Shown here: positions 11,139 to 18,740 of the stretch, in pieces
Layout of the letters: each line of letters starts with the position of its first letter
Position numbering within the stretch: the first letter of the stretch is position 1
Origin: Actinomadura craniellae
GTDB lineage: Bacteria > Actinomycetota > Actinomycetes > Streptosporangiales > Streptosporangiaceae
Direction: 5' to 3'
DNA length: 64,000 nucleotides
Assembly: GCF_003289645.1 (NCBI RefSeq)
Contig: NZ_QLYX01000007.1
Coordinates: 293,299 to 357,298 of the forward strand
The notes under the pieces: model-generated
The model's database searches: none
The model's input: only the letters and a program-made list of their open reading frames with translations
Told to the model about the DNA's origin: nothing
Translations under genes and position numbers: made by a program

Positions 11139-11199
11139 GCGCCCATCGTTCCACACATCTAGGAACGACCCTGTCCGCTATAGGCGGGAGGCTGGGGCC

Positions 11200-11772
11200 A
11201 TGACCGAACAGATCTGGAACCCCCTGCTCCGAGACCAGCTCGCCTGGCTCTGGACCGGGCGGCTGCGCGATCGCCTCGACGGGCTCACCGACGAGGAGTA
11301 CTTCTGGGAGCCGGCGCCCGGCTGCTGGAGCGCGCGCCCGCGCGGCACCGGCACCGCACCCGTGCAGGCCGGGTCCGGCGCGTTGACCATCGACTTCGCG
11401 ATGCCGGAACCCGACCCGCCACCGTTCACCACGATCGCCTGGCGGCTCGGGCACGTGATCGTCGGTGTGCTCGCGACGCGCAACGCCGCGCACTTCGACC
11501 GCGCGCCCACCGACTACCAGTCGTTCGAGTACGCCCCGACCGCGACCGCGGCGCTGGCCCAGCTCGACGCGGAGTACGCCACCTGGCTGGCCGGGGTCGA
11601 GTCCCTCGGCGAGGCCGGTCTCGCCCGCCCGTGCGGGGAGGCGGAGGGGCCGTACGCCGAGCATCCGCTGGCCACGCTGGTGCTGCACATCAACCGCGAG
11701 ATGATCCACCATCTGGCCGAGGTGTGCCTGCTCCGCGACCTTTACCTGCACACCCGACAGGAGGCGAGCTGA
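11200..11772 (+). CDS. DinB-family protein
   Basis: 190-residue four-helix-bundle protein of the DinB/DUF664-like group. Putative metal-binding histidines lie in RLGHVIVGVL (about 85-94) and in HINREMIHHLAEVCLLRDLY near the C-terminus (about 164-183). In actinomycetes these proteins are thought to be mycothiol-dependent transferases. The ATG is at 11200, with GGGAGG at 11186-11191. It is divergent from a WYL regulator and overlaps in transcription with the VOC gene that starts two bases after its stop, so both are probably controlled by that regulator. Confidence 0.82.
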   Translation: MTEQIWNPLLRDQLAWLWTGRLRDRLDGLTDEEYFWEPAPGCWSARPRGTGTAPVQAGSGALTIDFAMPEPDPPPFTTIAWRLGHVIVGVLATRNAAHFDRAPTDYQSFEYAPTATAALAQLDAEYATWLAGVESLGEAGLARPCGEAEGPYAEHPLATLVLHINREMIHHLAEVCLLRDLYLHTRQEAS

Positions 11773-11773
11773 G

Positions 11774-12211
11774 ATGGCCCGCGACGTTCAGATCACCTTC
11801 GACTGCGCCGACCCGGCCGCCCTGGCGGCGTTCTGGGCCGAGGCCCTCGGCTACCGGCTGCAGGACCCGCCCGGGGCCTTCGAGTCGTGGGAGCAGGCCC
11901 TGGAGGCGCTGGGCGTGCCGCCCGAGCACCGTAACGACGCCTCGGCGGTGGTCGATCCCGGAGGCTCCGGACCGCGGCTGTTCTTCCAGCGGGTGCCGGA
12001 GGGCAAGCAGGCCAAGAACCGCGTGCACCTCGATGTGCGGGCCGCCCCCGGCCTCGAGGGCGACGCGCGGATGACGGCCCTGGAGGCGGAGGCCGAACGG
12101 CTCGCCTCCCACGGCGCCACCCGGCTCCGGCGTCACGAGCCCGCTCCCCCACTCGACGCCGGTCACATCATCATGGCCGACCCCGAGGGCAACGAATTCT
12201 GCCTCGACTGA
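11774..12211 (+). CDS. VOC-family protein (glyoxalase_6 type)
   Basis: 145-residue single-domain VOC protein. It begins VQITFDCADPAALAAFWAEAL, shows RLFFQRVPEGKQAKNRVHLDV in the middle (HLDV carrying a likely metal ligand) and ends with MADPEGNEFCLD, the usual DPEGNEFC signature. Only one base separates it from the DinB-family gene, so the two are translationally coupled. Together with a DinB protein and a WYL regulator it looks like a small detoxification module; the substrate is unknown. Confidence 0.87.
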   Translation: MARDVQITFDCADPAALAAFWAEALGYRLQDPPGAFESWEQALEALGVPPEHRNDASAVVDPGGSGPRLFFQRVPEGKQAKNRVHLDVRAAPGLEGDARMTALEAEAERLASHGATRLRRHEPAPPLDAGHIIMADPEGNEFCLD

Positions 12212-12253
12212 CTAGCCGCGCGCCCCGACCCCCGCGGTTCCGCCTCCACGCCT

Positions 12254-12272
12254 GGCCTGAGCCGGTCAGGCC
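12254..12272. terminator. Hairpin between convergent genes
   Basis: GGCCTGA (12254-12260) and TCAGGCC (12266-12272) form a 7-bp stem with loop GCCGG. It overlaps the stop codon of the minus-strand gene and could serve both convergent transcripts. Confidence 0.5.
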
Positions 12273-13000
12273 GCGTAGTTGCGTACCAGCCGGAGCGCGT
12301 CGGCGGCGTGCGGCCCCTCGGTGGCGAGGCCGGTTTCCTCGGGGGCCAGGCGGCGGGCGCCGACCCGGCAGAACTCCGCGGCCGGGCCGGTGATCCGCGT
12401 TGGGGCGGCCGGGTCACCGAAGGTCCAGCGGGCTCCGTCCGGTGCGGTCAGGTCGCAGTGCACGGGGGTGTCCGGGAGGCCGGCGAGGGCGAAGGCGTAG
12501 GGCAGTGTGCGGTGGGCCAGCCAGGCGATGTGGCGCAGCCGGGCCGTGTCGGGATAGGGGATGCCCAGCGGGACGGTGATGTCCTGGGCGTGCGCCCAGT
12601 GCTCGGCGATCCGGGTCGTGGCCAGGGTGCGCGGGGACAGCGTGGCCCGCACCCAGGACAGGCGCGTGCCCGCGGGGTGGGCGCGCAGCGCGTCAGGGGT
12701 GGCGAAGGCGGCCTTGCGCCAGCGCGCCAGCAGGTCGGCCGGCGAGATTCCGCGCTCGGCGGCGACCATGTCCTCGACCACGCCGTCCACGGTGGCTTCG
12801 GCGGAGGTGAGGTAGACCTTCCCCGCGACGCTGGATCGGTGGTCGATCGCCTCCTCGGTCTGGGCGAGATGCAGGACGACGTCGGCGACACTCCAGCCTT
12901 CGGCCGCGGAGGGGTGGGCCCACTGGTCCGGGGTCAGAGCAGCCAGGACCGCGTCCAGCTGACGGTATTCGGCGGTCAGGTCGTCGAAGACATCCACCAT
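12266..13000 (-). CDS. TIGR03084-like mycothiol-dependent/maleylpyruvate isomerase family protein
   Basis: 244-residue member of the TIGR03084 branch of the DinB superfamily. The N-terminal helix bundle has WSVADVVLHLAQTEEAIDH (about 38-56) and the later RIAEHWAHAQDITVPLG (about 132-148), which holds the second histidine pair. The C-terminal part is the small MDMPI_C-like domain. The ATG (complement of 12998-13000) is chosen because homologous sequence starts at VDVFDDLTAEY; a longer frame has only a GTG-type extension across the operator at 13011-13029. That palindrome implies a TetR-type repressor, which is not adjacent. Confidence 0.82.
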   Translation of the reverse strand: MVDVFDDLTAEYRQLDAVLAALTPDQWAHPSAAEGWSVADVVLHLAQTEEAIDHRSSVAGKVYLTSAEATVDGVVEDMVAAERGISPADLLARWRKAAFATPDALRAHPAGTRLSWVRATLSPRTLATTRIAEHWAHAQDITVPLGIPYPDTARLRHIAWLAHRTLPYAFALAGLPDTPVHCDLTAPDGARWTFGDPAAPTRITGPAAEFCRVGARRLAPEETGLATEGPHAADALRLVRNYAA

Positions 13001-13010
13001 CCCACCACCA

Positions 13011-13029
13011 TACCGAACGACATTCGGTA
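13011..13029. promoter_or_regulatory. Inverted-repeat operator
   Basis: TACCGAA and TTCGGTA, perfect 7-bp arms with 5-base spacer CGACA, 11 bases upstream of the start of the gene at 12266-13000. This is the size expected for a TetR-family site. No TetR gene is next to it. Confidence 0.6.
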
Positions 13030-13087
13030 CGGATGGAGTTTCGCTGGCGGCCGGCGTACCCAAGGTGGCACCTCCGGCGCTGTCCGC

Positions 13088-13663
13088 TCAGTGTTCAGGC
13101 TCGTCGGGCGGATCCGCGTTCCAGACGGCGGGTAGCGGTTCCTCGCACATCGCGCAGACGAAGTGGTCGTCTTTCACGATGTTGAGCTGCCGGCAGTGGA
13201 GGCAGCGGCGGAAGACGATCGGCCGGGTGAAGGATCCGGGGTGATCGAGACCGGCGTTGTCGAGCGCTGCCTGGACGGCGGTCCACGAGGTGACGTCGGG
13301 GCAGTAGCCGGTGGACTGGTTGCTGATCTCGCTCACCCGCCATCCGTCATGGCTCCGCGCGAAGGTGATCTCTCCGGCGCCCAACACCGGATCGCCACCG
13401 GCACAGGCGATGTGTTCGCTCCGCCGCGGGGCGAGGCGAAGGGTCGCGGTCGTGTCGACGACAAACGTGAACGGCTCCTCGCGCTCCGGTTCGTCCTGTT
13501 CCGCCAGCCAGGTGGCGAGATCGTCGCGGGAGGAGATCGGACGTCCCAGCCCGTCCGGCCGTACCTGCTCGCGGAGTTCGGCCGGGCCGACGTACCGGTA
13601 ACGCCGCTCCAGCGGCAGAACGGGCAGGGACGTCCCGTGAACATGGACCCGCGCAGAACGCAT
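13088..13663 (-). CDS. Hypothetical protein with C-terminal zinc ribbon
   Basis: 191-residue protein of unknown function. Residues about 30-130 form a mixed alpha/beta region without a motif I recognise (VDTTATLRLAPRRSEHIACA is one strand-rich stretch). The last 40 residues contain RRCLHCRQLNIVKDDHFVCA and then MCEE, i.e. two CxxC pairs 14 residues apart, a typical rubredoxin-like zinc ribbon. The sequence lacks a signal peptide and membrane segments, so it is probably cytoplasmic. It has no operon partner: the gene upstream is azlD on the same strand but 61 bases away at its far side, and the next gene downstream is separated by 87 bases. Confidence 0.7.
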   Translation of the reverse strand: MRSARVHVHGTSLPVLPLERRYRYVGPAELREQVRPDGLGRPISSRDDLATWLAEQDEPEREEPFTFVVDTTATLRLAPRRSEHIACAGGDPVLGAGEITFARSHDGWRVSEISNQSTGYCPDVTSWTAVQAALDNAGLDHPGSFTRPIVFRRCLHCRQLNIVKDDHFVCAMCEEPLPAVWNADPPDEPEH

Positions 13664-13724
13664 GCCCCACAGACTTACATGATCACAGTTGGTGTGGCGC
13701 CTTCTTTATCGGCGGGCCTGCCCG

Positions 13725-14057
13725 TCAGTGGGCGAAGAGGGTGCTGGCGAGGGCGACGTGGACGGCGGTGCCGCCGAAGATCGACAGCAGGACGTTGCGT
13801 CGCCACAGGTGCAGGGCCACGGTGCAGGCGAGCGCCAGCACGGTCGGCCCCGCCCGGTCGGGTGCCTGTGGGTCGAAGGCGCGCAGGGTGTAGCCGGTGA
13901 GGATGACCATCACGCCGACCGGCATCACCGCGCCGAGGTAGGCGATCAGCGGGCTGGAGCGCAGCGGTGCCAGGGCGGCGAAGGGCAGGGCGCGCAGAGC
14001 CCAGGTGACCGCGACGGCGACGGCGACCGCGGCGATCAGGTAGCCGGTGTCAGGCAT
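13725..14057 (-). CDS. azlD: AzlD-family branched-chain amino acid exporter subunit
   Basis: 110-residue membrane protein with about four hydrophobic segments, starting TGYLIAAVAVAVAVTWALR and containing YLGAVMPVGVMVILTGYTLR, typical of AzlD. It works with AzlC as a small two-component exporter of branched-chain amino acids or analogues. Its first eight bases overlap the end of azlC, so the two are translationally coupled. An Lrp-type regulator is divergent from azlC. Confidence 0.87.
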   Translation of the reverse strand: MPDTGYLIAAVAVAVAVTWALRALPFAALAPLRSSPLIAYLGAVMPVGVMVILTGYTLRAFDPQAPDRAGPTVLALACTVALHLWRRNVLLSIFGGTAVHVALASTLFAH

Positions 14058-14796
14058 GGGTGCTCCCCCTGCGCGTCCAGGCGTGGCGGGCCAGCAGGCC
14101 GGCGGTGAAGAGGGTGAAGGCCACCGGCAGCATCTGGTCGGGGAAGGCGAACCGGCCGACCAGGACGCATGCCAGTGCCAGCAGCGGGGTGGGGATGTCC
14201 CGGCGGTCGCGGAAGGCGTCGATGGCCAGGACGGTGAACAGGGCCGTCACCGCGAAGTCCAGACCGGTGACCTGGGCGGGGACGACCGAGCCGAGCAGGG
14301 CCCCGGTCGTCGCCCCGCCGGCCCAGTAGAGGTGGACGAACCCCTGGAGCCACAGGATGCGGCGGCTGGAGAAGGAACGGGCGGCCTCGCCGGCGGTGAC
14401 CGCGTACGCCTCGTCGGTCAGGGCGAAGGTGCTGTACCCCTTGCGGAGGCGTCCCCGCACCCGATGCAGGGGGAAGGACAGGGCGTAGAAGACATGCCGG
14501 CAGTTGACCAGGAACGCCGTCACGGCGATCGAGGCGAGCGGTGCGGCGGCCAGCACCAGGCCGAGGAAGAGGAATTCCAGGGAACCGGCGAAGATGAGGC
14601 TGGAGAAGACGCTCGCCCACCACCATTCCAGGCCGGAGTGGACGACCAGGACGCCGAAGGCGACGCCTATCGGGAACGCGCCCAGGCCCACGGAGCCGGA
14701 GTCCTTCAGCGCCCGCACCAGGTCGGGCACCAGCCCGCGGTCGGGCACGGGGGCGGCGGGGAGAGGGCCGGCGCGTTCGGCCGAGGGCATTGCCAT
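14050..14796 (-). CDS. azlC: AzlC-family branched-chain amino acid exporter subunit
   Basis: 248-residue integral membrane protein with the AzlC hallmarks FPIGVAFGVLVVHSGLEWWW and FAGSLEFLFLGLVLA, and VNCRHVFYALSFP (about 135-147), the signature in the middle. Seven or eight membrane segments are visible. With AzlD it forms an amino acid exporter in the cytoplasmic membrane. The gene is divergent from an Lrp/AsnC regulator over a 63-base AT-rich gap with an inverted repeat, the standard arrangement for Lrp-controlled azlCD. Confidence 0.9.
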   Translation of the reverse strand: MAMPSAERAGPLPAAPVPDRGLVPDLVRALKDSGSVGLGAFPIGVAFGVLVVHSGLEWWWASVFSSLIFAGSLEFLFLGLVLAAAPLASIAVTAFLVNCRHVFYALSFPLHRVRGRLRKGYSTFALTDEAYAVTAGEAARSFSSRRILWLQGFVHLYWAGGATTGALLGSVVPAQVTGLDFAVTALFTVLAIDAFRDRRDIPTPLLALACVLVGRFAFPDQMLPVAFTLFTAGLLARHAWTRRGSTHA

Positions 14797-14861
14797 ATCG
14801 GCAATTCTAGAAATAATCCCGCCTTATATGGTTTCGAAATATAACCCTAGAATCCCGATAT
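14795..14861. promoter_or_regulatory. Divergent azlC/lrp control region
   Basis: ATATCGGCAATTCTAG (14795-14810) and CTAGAATCCCGATAT (14847-14861) are inverted repeats differing by one base and one gap. The DNA between them is AT-rich in an otherwise very GC-rich window. Outer arms overlap both start codons, as expected for an Lrp-type wrapping site. Confidence 0.65.
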
Positions 14862-15318
14862 GAGCAATGAACGGGAACTCGATCGGATTGATCGCGATAT
14901 CTTGTTCCATCTCCAGCAGGATGGCCGGCTGACCAACGTGGAGCTGGCCAAGCGGGTCGGGCTGACTCCCCCGCCCTGCCTGCGCCGGGTGAAGCGGCTG
15001 GAGGAGGCCGGGATCATCACCGGCTACCGGGCGCGCATCAACCCCGAGGCGTTCGGCCGGGGGCTGGAGGTCACGGTCTCCATCGAGGTCTCCGTCAGCG
15101 ACCTGAAGACCCTGGAAGGGCTGGAGAGCACGATCGCGGCCTACGAGGAGGTGGTCGAGTTCCGCCGCGTGTTCGGCACCCCCGACTACTACCTGCGCGT
15201 CCTCGTCGCCGACTACGCCGCCTACGAGGCCTTCCAGACCAGCAAGATCATCGGAATTCCCGGCGTCGCCCGCGTGATCTCCCAGCCCACCATGAAGAAG
15301 ATCAAGGTCATTGACTGA
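14860..15318 (+). CDS. Lrp/AsnC-family transcriptional regulator
   Basis: 152-residue Lrp-type regulator: N-terminal helix-turn-helix (LDRIDRDILFHLQQDGRLTN and LAKRVGLTPPPCLRRVKRLE, residues 7-50) followed by the RAM/AsnC ligand-binding domain (VTVSIEVS through FGTPDYYLRVLVADYAAYEA). It senses amino acids and very probably controls azlCD, which is divergent from it. The gene ends before a strong hairpin. No ribosome-binding site precedes the ATG closely, so it may be translated from a leaderless or short leader mRNA. Confidence 0.9.
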   Translation: MSNERELDRIDRDILFHLQQDGRLTNVELAKRVGLTPPPCLRRVKRLEEAGIITGYRARINPEAFGRGLEVTVSIEVSVSDLKTLEGLESTIAAYEEVVEFRRVFGTPDYYLRVLVADYAAYEAFQTSKIIGIPGVARVISQPTMKKIKVID

Positions 15319-15344
15319 ACCGGTCGCGGTTGCCGGAAGACGAA

Positions 15345-15373
15345 GGCCCCGCCGGGATGATCCCGGCGGGGCC
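15345..15373 (+). terminator. Strong terminator after the Lrp gene
   Basis: GGCCCCGCCGGGA (15345-15357) and TCCCGGCGGGGCC (15361-15373), a perfect 13-bp stem with a 3-base loop, 26 bases after the stop codon. Confidence 0.8.
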
Positions 15374-15541
15374 CGACGTCCGTGTCCGGTGTGCGGGTCG
15401 CCTCTCGGCGAAAGGCACAACGCGGCTCCAGCCGAACGGTAGTCCGCGAAGGCTATAGGTGAGGCCCGGGGACACCAGGCACACCGGCCACAGGCGGTAC
15501 AACTGACCAGCCCCCCGGAATGTTCCCGACCCTGGGGAGCA

Positions 15542-16129
15542 TCAGTCAGATGTATCGGCTGCCGGCGCCGGCCAGTTGCGGAGCGCGATGTCGAGGGCGT
15601 CCAGCATCCGCCGCCAGGAGTCGTCCGCACCGCGCGGGTGGTAGCGGAACCCTCCGGTCTGCTCCAGGCTCACGAACCCGTGGAAGGCGCTGCCCAGCAT
15701 GCGTACCGCGTCGGTCTGATCGGGCTCGGCCAGCGCGTAGCCGCGCAGGATCGCCCGCATCATCTCCGAGTGCCGGCGGGCCGCGCTCGCTTCGGCGGTC
15801 TCCGGGTCGAGCGTGACCCGGGTGGCCGCATACCTGCCCGGATGCTCTTCGGCGTAGTCACGGTAGGTGTCGGCGAAGGCGATCAGCGCGTCCCTGCCGG
15901 CCCGTCCCGCCAGTGCCGTCGCGGCCCGGTCGGCGAGCTCGGCCAGCGCCAGCACGGCCACCCGGACCCGCAGCTCGTGCGCGTTCCTGATGTGGGAGTA
16001 CAGGCTCGCGTCCTTCACGCCGAACCGGCGGGCGAGCTCCGAAACCGTCATGTTCTCCAGCCCCACCTCGTCGGCCAGCTCCGCGGCCGCCTCGGCCAGC
16101 CGTCCGACGGTCACTCCGGCACGCGCCAT
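15542..16129 (-). CDS. TetR/AcrR-family regulator (WHG domain)
   Basis: 195-residue TetR-type repressor. The DNA-binding domain is at residues 5-50 (LAEAAAELADEVGLENMTVS, then ELARRFGVKDASLYSHIRN). The C-terminal ligand domain resembles TetR_C_33/WHG (FVSLEQTGGFRYHPRG near residue 160). It is divergent from the FBP gene at 16210 across a short gap with a 17-bp inverted repeat, which is probably the operator for both. Confidence 0.88.
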   Translation of the reverse strand: MARAGVTVGRLAEAAAELADEVGLENMTVSELARRFGVKDASLYSHIRNAHELRVRVAVLALAELADRAATALAGRAGRDALIAFADTYRDYAEEHPGRYAATRVTLDPETAEASAARRHSEMMRAILRGYALAEPDQTDAVRMLGSAFHGFVSLEQTGGFRYHPRGADDSWRRMLDALDIALRNWPAPAADTSD

Positions 16130-16142
16130 GGATCACCATCCT

Positions 16143-16159
16143 TCCTAGGGCTCCTAGGA
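16143..16159. promoter_or_regulatory. Probable TetR operator
   Basis: TCCTAGG and CCTAGGA, perfect 7-bp arms around GCT, 14 bases from the TetR start and about 50 bases before the FBP gene. Confidence 0.65.
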
Positions 16160-16209
16160 TAATACTTAATCGTTTGTGGTATCCAGGGGAGGGGCATAGT
16201 CTCCTGGCT

Positions 16210-16695
16210 ATGAGAAAGATTTCCGAGAGCGAGATTCGCGGCTCCTTCGTCAACTGCACCAAAGGCGAGGTCAAGCGCCTCGCCGTGCCCAGGGACCTGG
16301 CCACCCGACCATGGGACGACCTGGACTTCCTCGGCTGGCAGGACCCCGCCTCGCCGCACCGCGCCTATCTGGTCGCCGAGCACGGAGGCCGCCTGGCCGG
16401 AGTGGCACTGCGCCGGGCCACTCCGCACGCCGGACACGCACGGCGGAGCATGTGCTCGCTCTGCCTGACCACGCACACCGGCGACGGCGTGTCGCTGATG
16501 ACCGCCCGCCGGACCAGGGGCGACGGCAACTCCGTGGGCGCCTACATCTGCACCGACCTGGCCTGCTCGCTCTATCTGCGCGGCAAGAAGGACGCCGGGC
16601 TGGGCGGGCTGATACACGAGTCGCTCACCCTCGAAGAGAAGATCAGCAGGACCGCGGTCAACGTGACCGAGTTCTTCCAGAAGGTGACCTCGTGA
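16210..16695 (+). CDS. FBP-domain protein (EF-G-binding treble-clef zinc finger)
   Basis: 161-residue protein. The C-terminal half is the treble-clef zinc finger known from FusB/Far1-type elongation factor G-binding proteins: MCSLCLTTHTGDGVSLMTAR (about 81-100) with the first cysteine pair and GAYICTDLACSLYLRG (about 112-127) with the second. FusB itself rescues EF-G from fusidic acid; most actinomycete FBP proteins have not been tested and may be ribosome-associated stress factors. ATG 16210 is the start. It is divergent from a TetR repressor, so it is probably inducible. Confidence 0.85.
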   Translation: MRKISESEIRGSFVNCTKGEVKRLAVPRDLATRPWDDLDFLGWQDPASPHRAYLVAEHGGRLAGVALRRATPHAGHARRSMCSLCLTTHTGDGVSLMTARRTRGDGNSVGAYICTDLACSLYLRGKKDAGLGGLIHESLTLEEKISRTAVNVTEFFQKVTS

Positions 16696-16699
16696 CCGG

Positions 16700-17302
16700 T
16701 CACCGCAGGCGTCGCGCTCGCAGGACGGTGTCGTGGGCGTGGTGCGTGCCGGCGGGGGCGGGGGCGGTTCTCGGACGGGTTTCGTCGATCAGGACGGTCC
16801 AGCCGTGGCCGAGGAACTCGGCGACCTCGCCGGGCTGGTAGTAGTCGCCGGGGTCGAAGCCGTGGTCCTGACCCGGGGGCAGATCGGCGGGATCATGGCC
16901 GACGAAGAGCAGGGTGCCACCGGGTGCGACGGCGGCCAGCAGGCCGCGCAGCGCGGCGTGGTCCGGCTGGTGCACGAGCGGGAAGTACTGGGCGGACACC
17001 AGGTCGAACGCGCCGGCCGGGGGTGGCGCGACGGTCAGGTCGGCCCGTGTCCACGCCACCCGGTCCGCGAGGTCCGCGGCCGCGGCGGCGGCGCGTTGCA
17101 GGGCGATCTGGGAGATGTCGACCCCGGTGACCTGCCAGCCGCGCCGGGCCAGCCAGAGCGCGTCGGCGCCTTCACCGCAGCCCAGGTCGAGCGCCTGCCC
17201 CGGCGGCAGGTCGGTGGCCTCGGTGACGAGCACCCCGTTGGGTGCGCCGCTGAAAAGCTGGTCGCGGCTGAGGTATCGCTCGTCCCAGAACTGGGCGTCC
17301 AT
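16700..17302 (-). CDS. SAM-dependent methyltransferase (TehB-like)
   Basis: 200-residue class I methyltransferase. Motif I is ALDLGCGEGADALWLARRGW (about 37-56), followed by VTGVDISQ with the acidic ribose ligand and a Leu-rich motif near DLVSAQYFPLVHQPD. The beginning WDERYLSRDQLFSGAPN is typical of the tellurite-resistance/thiopurine-like group. The methyl acceptor is unknown. Its 3' end is four bases from the end of the convergent FBP gene, and its upstream gap holds a small palindrome near the XRE-cupin gene, which may regulate it. Confidence 0.85.
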   Translation of the reverse strand: MDAQFWDERYLSRDQLFSGAPNGVLVTEATDLPPGQALDLGCGEGADALWLARRGWQVTGVDISQIALQRAAAAAADLADRVAWTRADLTVAPPPAGAFDLVSAQYFPLVHQPDHAALRGLLAAVAPGGTLLFVGHDPADLPPGQDHGFDPGDYYQPGEVAEFLGHGWTVLIDETRPRTAPAPAGTHHAHDTVLRARRLR

Positions 17303-17398
17303 GGTTCTCTCCTCGGTGGTCGGTGGAGGGGGTCACGGACCGTCGTTGAGCCGTCGTGACCGCCTCCGGCACCAACCTGCCCCCACCCCAACCTGCTG

Positions 17399-17412
17399 GC
17401 AAAGTTCTTTGC
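17399..17412. promoter_or_regulatory. Short inverted repeat between methyltransferase and XRE-cupin genes
   Basis: GCAAAG-TT-CTTTGC, perfect 6-bp arms, followed by the related GCGGAAAGTGC. It lies 33 bases before the XRE-cupin ATG and about 97 bases before the methyltransferase start, a plausible autoregulatory site. Confidence 0.5.
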
Positions 17413-17444
17413 GGAAAGTGCAAAACATCAGGCACTGTGCATGT

Positions 17445-18029
17445 ATGAACGACGAGTTCGACGCCGTGCTGGCCGGGATCGGACCACGGCTGCGCGAGTT
17501 GCGGCGCCGTAGCGGAGCCACCCTGAGCGCCCTGTCGGAGACCACCGGTATTCCGGTCAGCACCCTGTCCCGGCTGGAGTCCGGGCACCGCAAGCCGGGC
17601 CTGGAACTGCTGCTGCCCCTGGCCAGGGCCTACCAGAAGCCGCTCGACGAACTCGTCGGCGCCCCGGCCGACGCCGACCCCCGGGTGTATCCCCGGCCGG
17701 TCATCCACAACGGCATGACCGTCATCCCGCTGACCCGCAAACCCGGCGGGCTGCAGGCGTTCAAACAGATCCTCCCCGCCGGCCCGGACCGCTGCGAACC
17801 CGATCCCCGCTCCCACGAGGGCTACCACTGGCTGTACGTCCTCAACGGACGGCTCCGCCTCATCCTCGGTGACCAGGACTTCGTCCTCACCGCCGGCGAG
17901 GTTGCCGAATTCGACACCCACCTTCCGCACTGGTTCGGCAACGCCGACGCCCGGCCGGTGGAGTTCCTGAGCATCGTCGGCCCGCAGGGCGAACGCTTCC
18001 ATGTCAAAGCCCGCTTCCGGCCCACCTGA
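17445..18029 (+). CDS. XRE-family regulator with C-terminal cupin domain
   Basis: 194-residue regulator with an N-terminal HTH_3 domain (LRELRRRSGATLSALSETTG and VSTLSRLESGHRKPGLELLL, about 15-60) and a cupin fold in the second half (GYHWLYVLNGRLRLILGDQD, about 126-145, and the later histidine in HLPHWFGN). Such proteins repress a neighbouring gene and sense a small molecule through the cupin. The likely target is the divergent methyltransferase gene. The gene starts at ATG 17445. Confidence 0.88.
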   Translation: MNDEFDAVLAGIGPRLRELRRRSGATLSALSETTGIPVSTLSRLESGHRKPGLELLLPLARAYQKPLDELVGAPADADPRVYPRPVIHNGMTVIPLTRKPGGLQAFKQILPAGPDRCEPDPRSHEGYHWLYVLNGRLRLILGDQDFVLTAGEVAEFDTHLPHWFGNADARPVEFLSIVGPQGERFHVKARFRPT

Positions 18030-18034
18030 CCCCT

Positions 18035-18054
18035 GGGCGGTATCGGGCCCGCCC
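18035..18054. terminator. Weak hairpin between convergent genes
   Basis: GGGCGG (18035-18040) and CCGCCC (18049-18054), 6-bp stem with 8-base loop, just after the XRE-cupin stop and before the end of the response-regulator gene. Confidence 0.35.
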
Positions 18055-18068
18055 GGTCTTCGACGGCT

Positions 18069-18740
18069 TCACCGCCCTTCCAGCCCGCGCCGCGGAGTGA
18101 CGAGGCCGGATTCGTAGGCGAACACCACGAGTTGGGCGCGGTCCCTGGCATGCAGCTTGTTCATCGCCCTGCTGACGTGCGTCTTCGCGGTGGCCGGGCT
18201 GATCACCATATGGGCGGCGATCTCGTCGTTGGACAGGCCACGGGCGACCAGCGCGGTGACCTCGCGCTCGCGGTTGGTCAGCACCTCGATCCCCTCCGGC
18301 GCGGGCTCGGGGCGGCGGGCGACGTACTCGCCGATCAGGCGGCGGGTGATCGTGGGAGACAGCAGCGCGTCGCCGCGGGCCGCGACCCGGACGCCCTGCA
18401 GCAGGTCGGCGGGCTCGGTGTCCTTGACCATGAAGCCGCAGGCGCCGGCGCGGAGCGCGTTGAAGACGTACTCGTCGAGGCCGTAGTTGGTGAGGATCAC
18501 GACGTGGACGTCGCTCAGCCGTTCATCGGCGGCGATCAGCCGGGTCGCCTCGATACCGTCCATCACCGGCATCTGGATGTCGACGAGAGCGACGTCGGGC
18601 CGGTGTTCGAGGGCGAGCGCGACGCCTTCCTCGCCGTTCGCCGCCTCGGCCACCACCTCGATGTCGTCCTCGATCTCCAGCAGGGCCCGGAAACCGCCGC
18701 GAATGAGGGCCTGGTCGTCCACGAGCAGCACGCGGATCAC
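18069..18740 (-). CDS. NarL/LuxR-type response regulator
   Basis: 223-residue response regulator with receiver domain (acidic pair D8-D9, phosphorylation site D54 in ALVDIQMP, lysine in MVKDTEPADL) and a C-terminal LuxR-type helix-turn-helix (LTNREREVTALVARGLSNDE and VISPATAKTHVSRAMNKLHA). The gene overlaps the end of its sensor kinase gene by four bases, so both are co-translated. This kinase/regulator class often controls an ABC exporter; only a broken ABC exporter gene lies nearby (19949-20192). Confidence 0.92.
   Translation of the reverse strand: MIRVLLVDDQALIRGGFRALLEIEDDIEVVAEAANGEEGVALALEHRPDVALVDIQMPVMDGIEATRLIAADERLSDVHVVILTNYGLDEYVFNALRAGACGFMVKDTEPADLLQGVRVAARGDALLSPTITRRLIGEYVARRPEPAPEGIEVLTNREREVTALVARGLSNDEIAAHMVISPATAKTHVSRAMNKLHARDRAQLVVFAYESGLVTPRRGLEGR

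Noticed and set aside
9157..11751. A minus-strand open frame of 864 codons across the PucR, WYL and DinB genes
   Set aside because: It is antisense to three well-supported genes and its product is low-complexity and matches no family. Long stop-free antisense frames are normal at this GC content.
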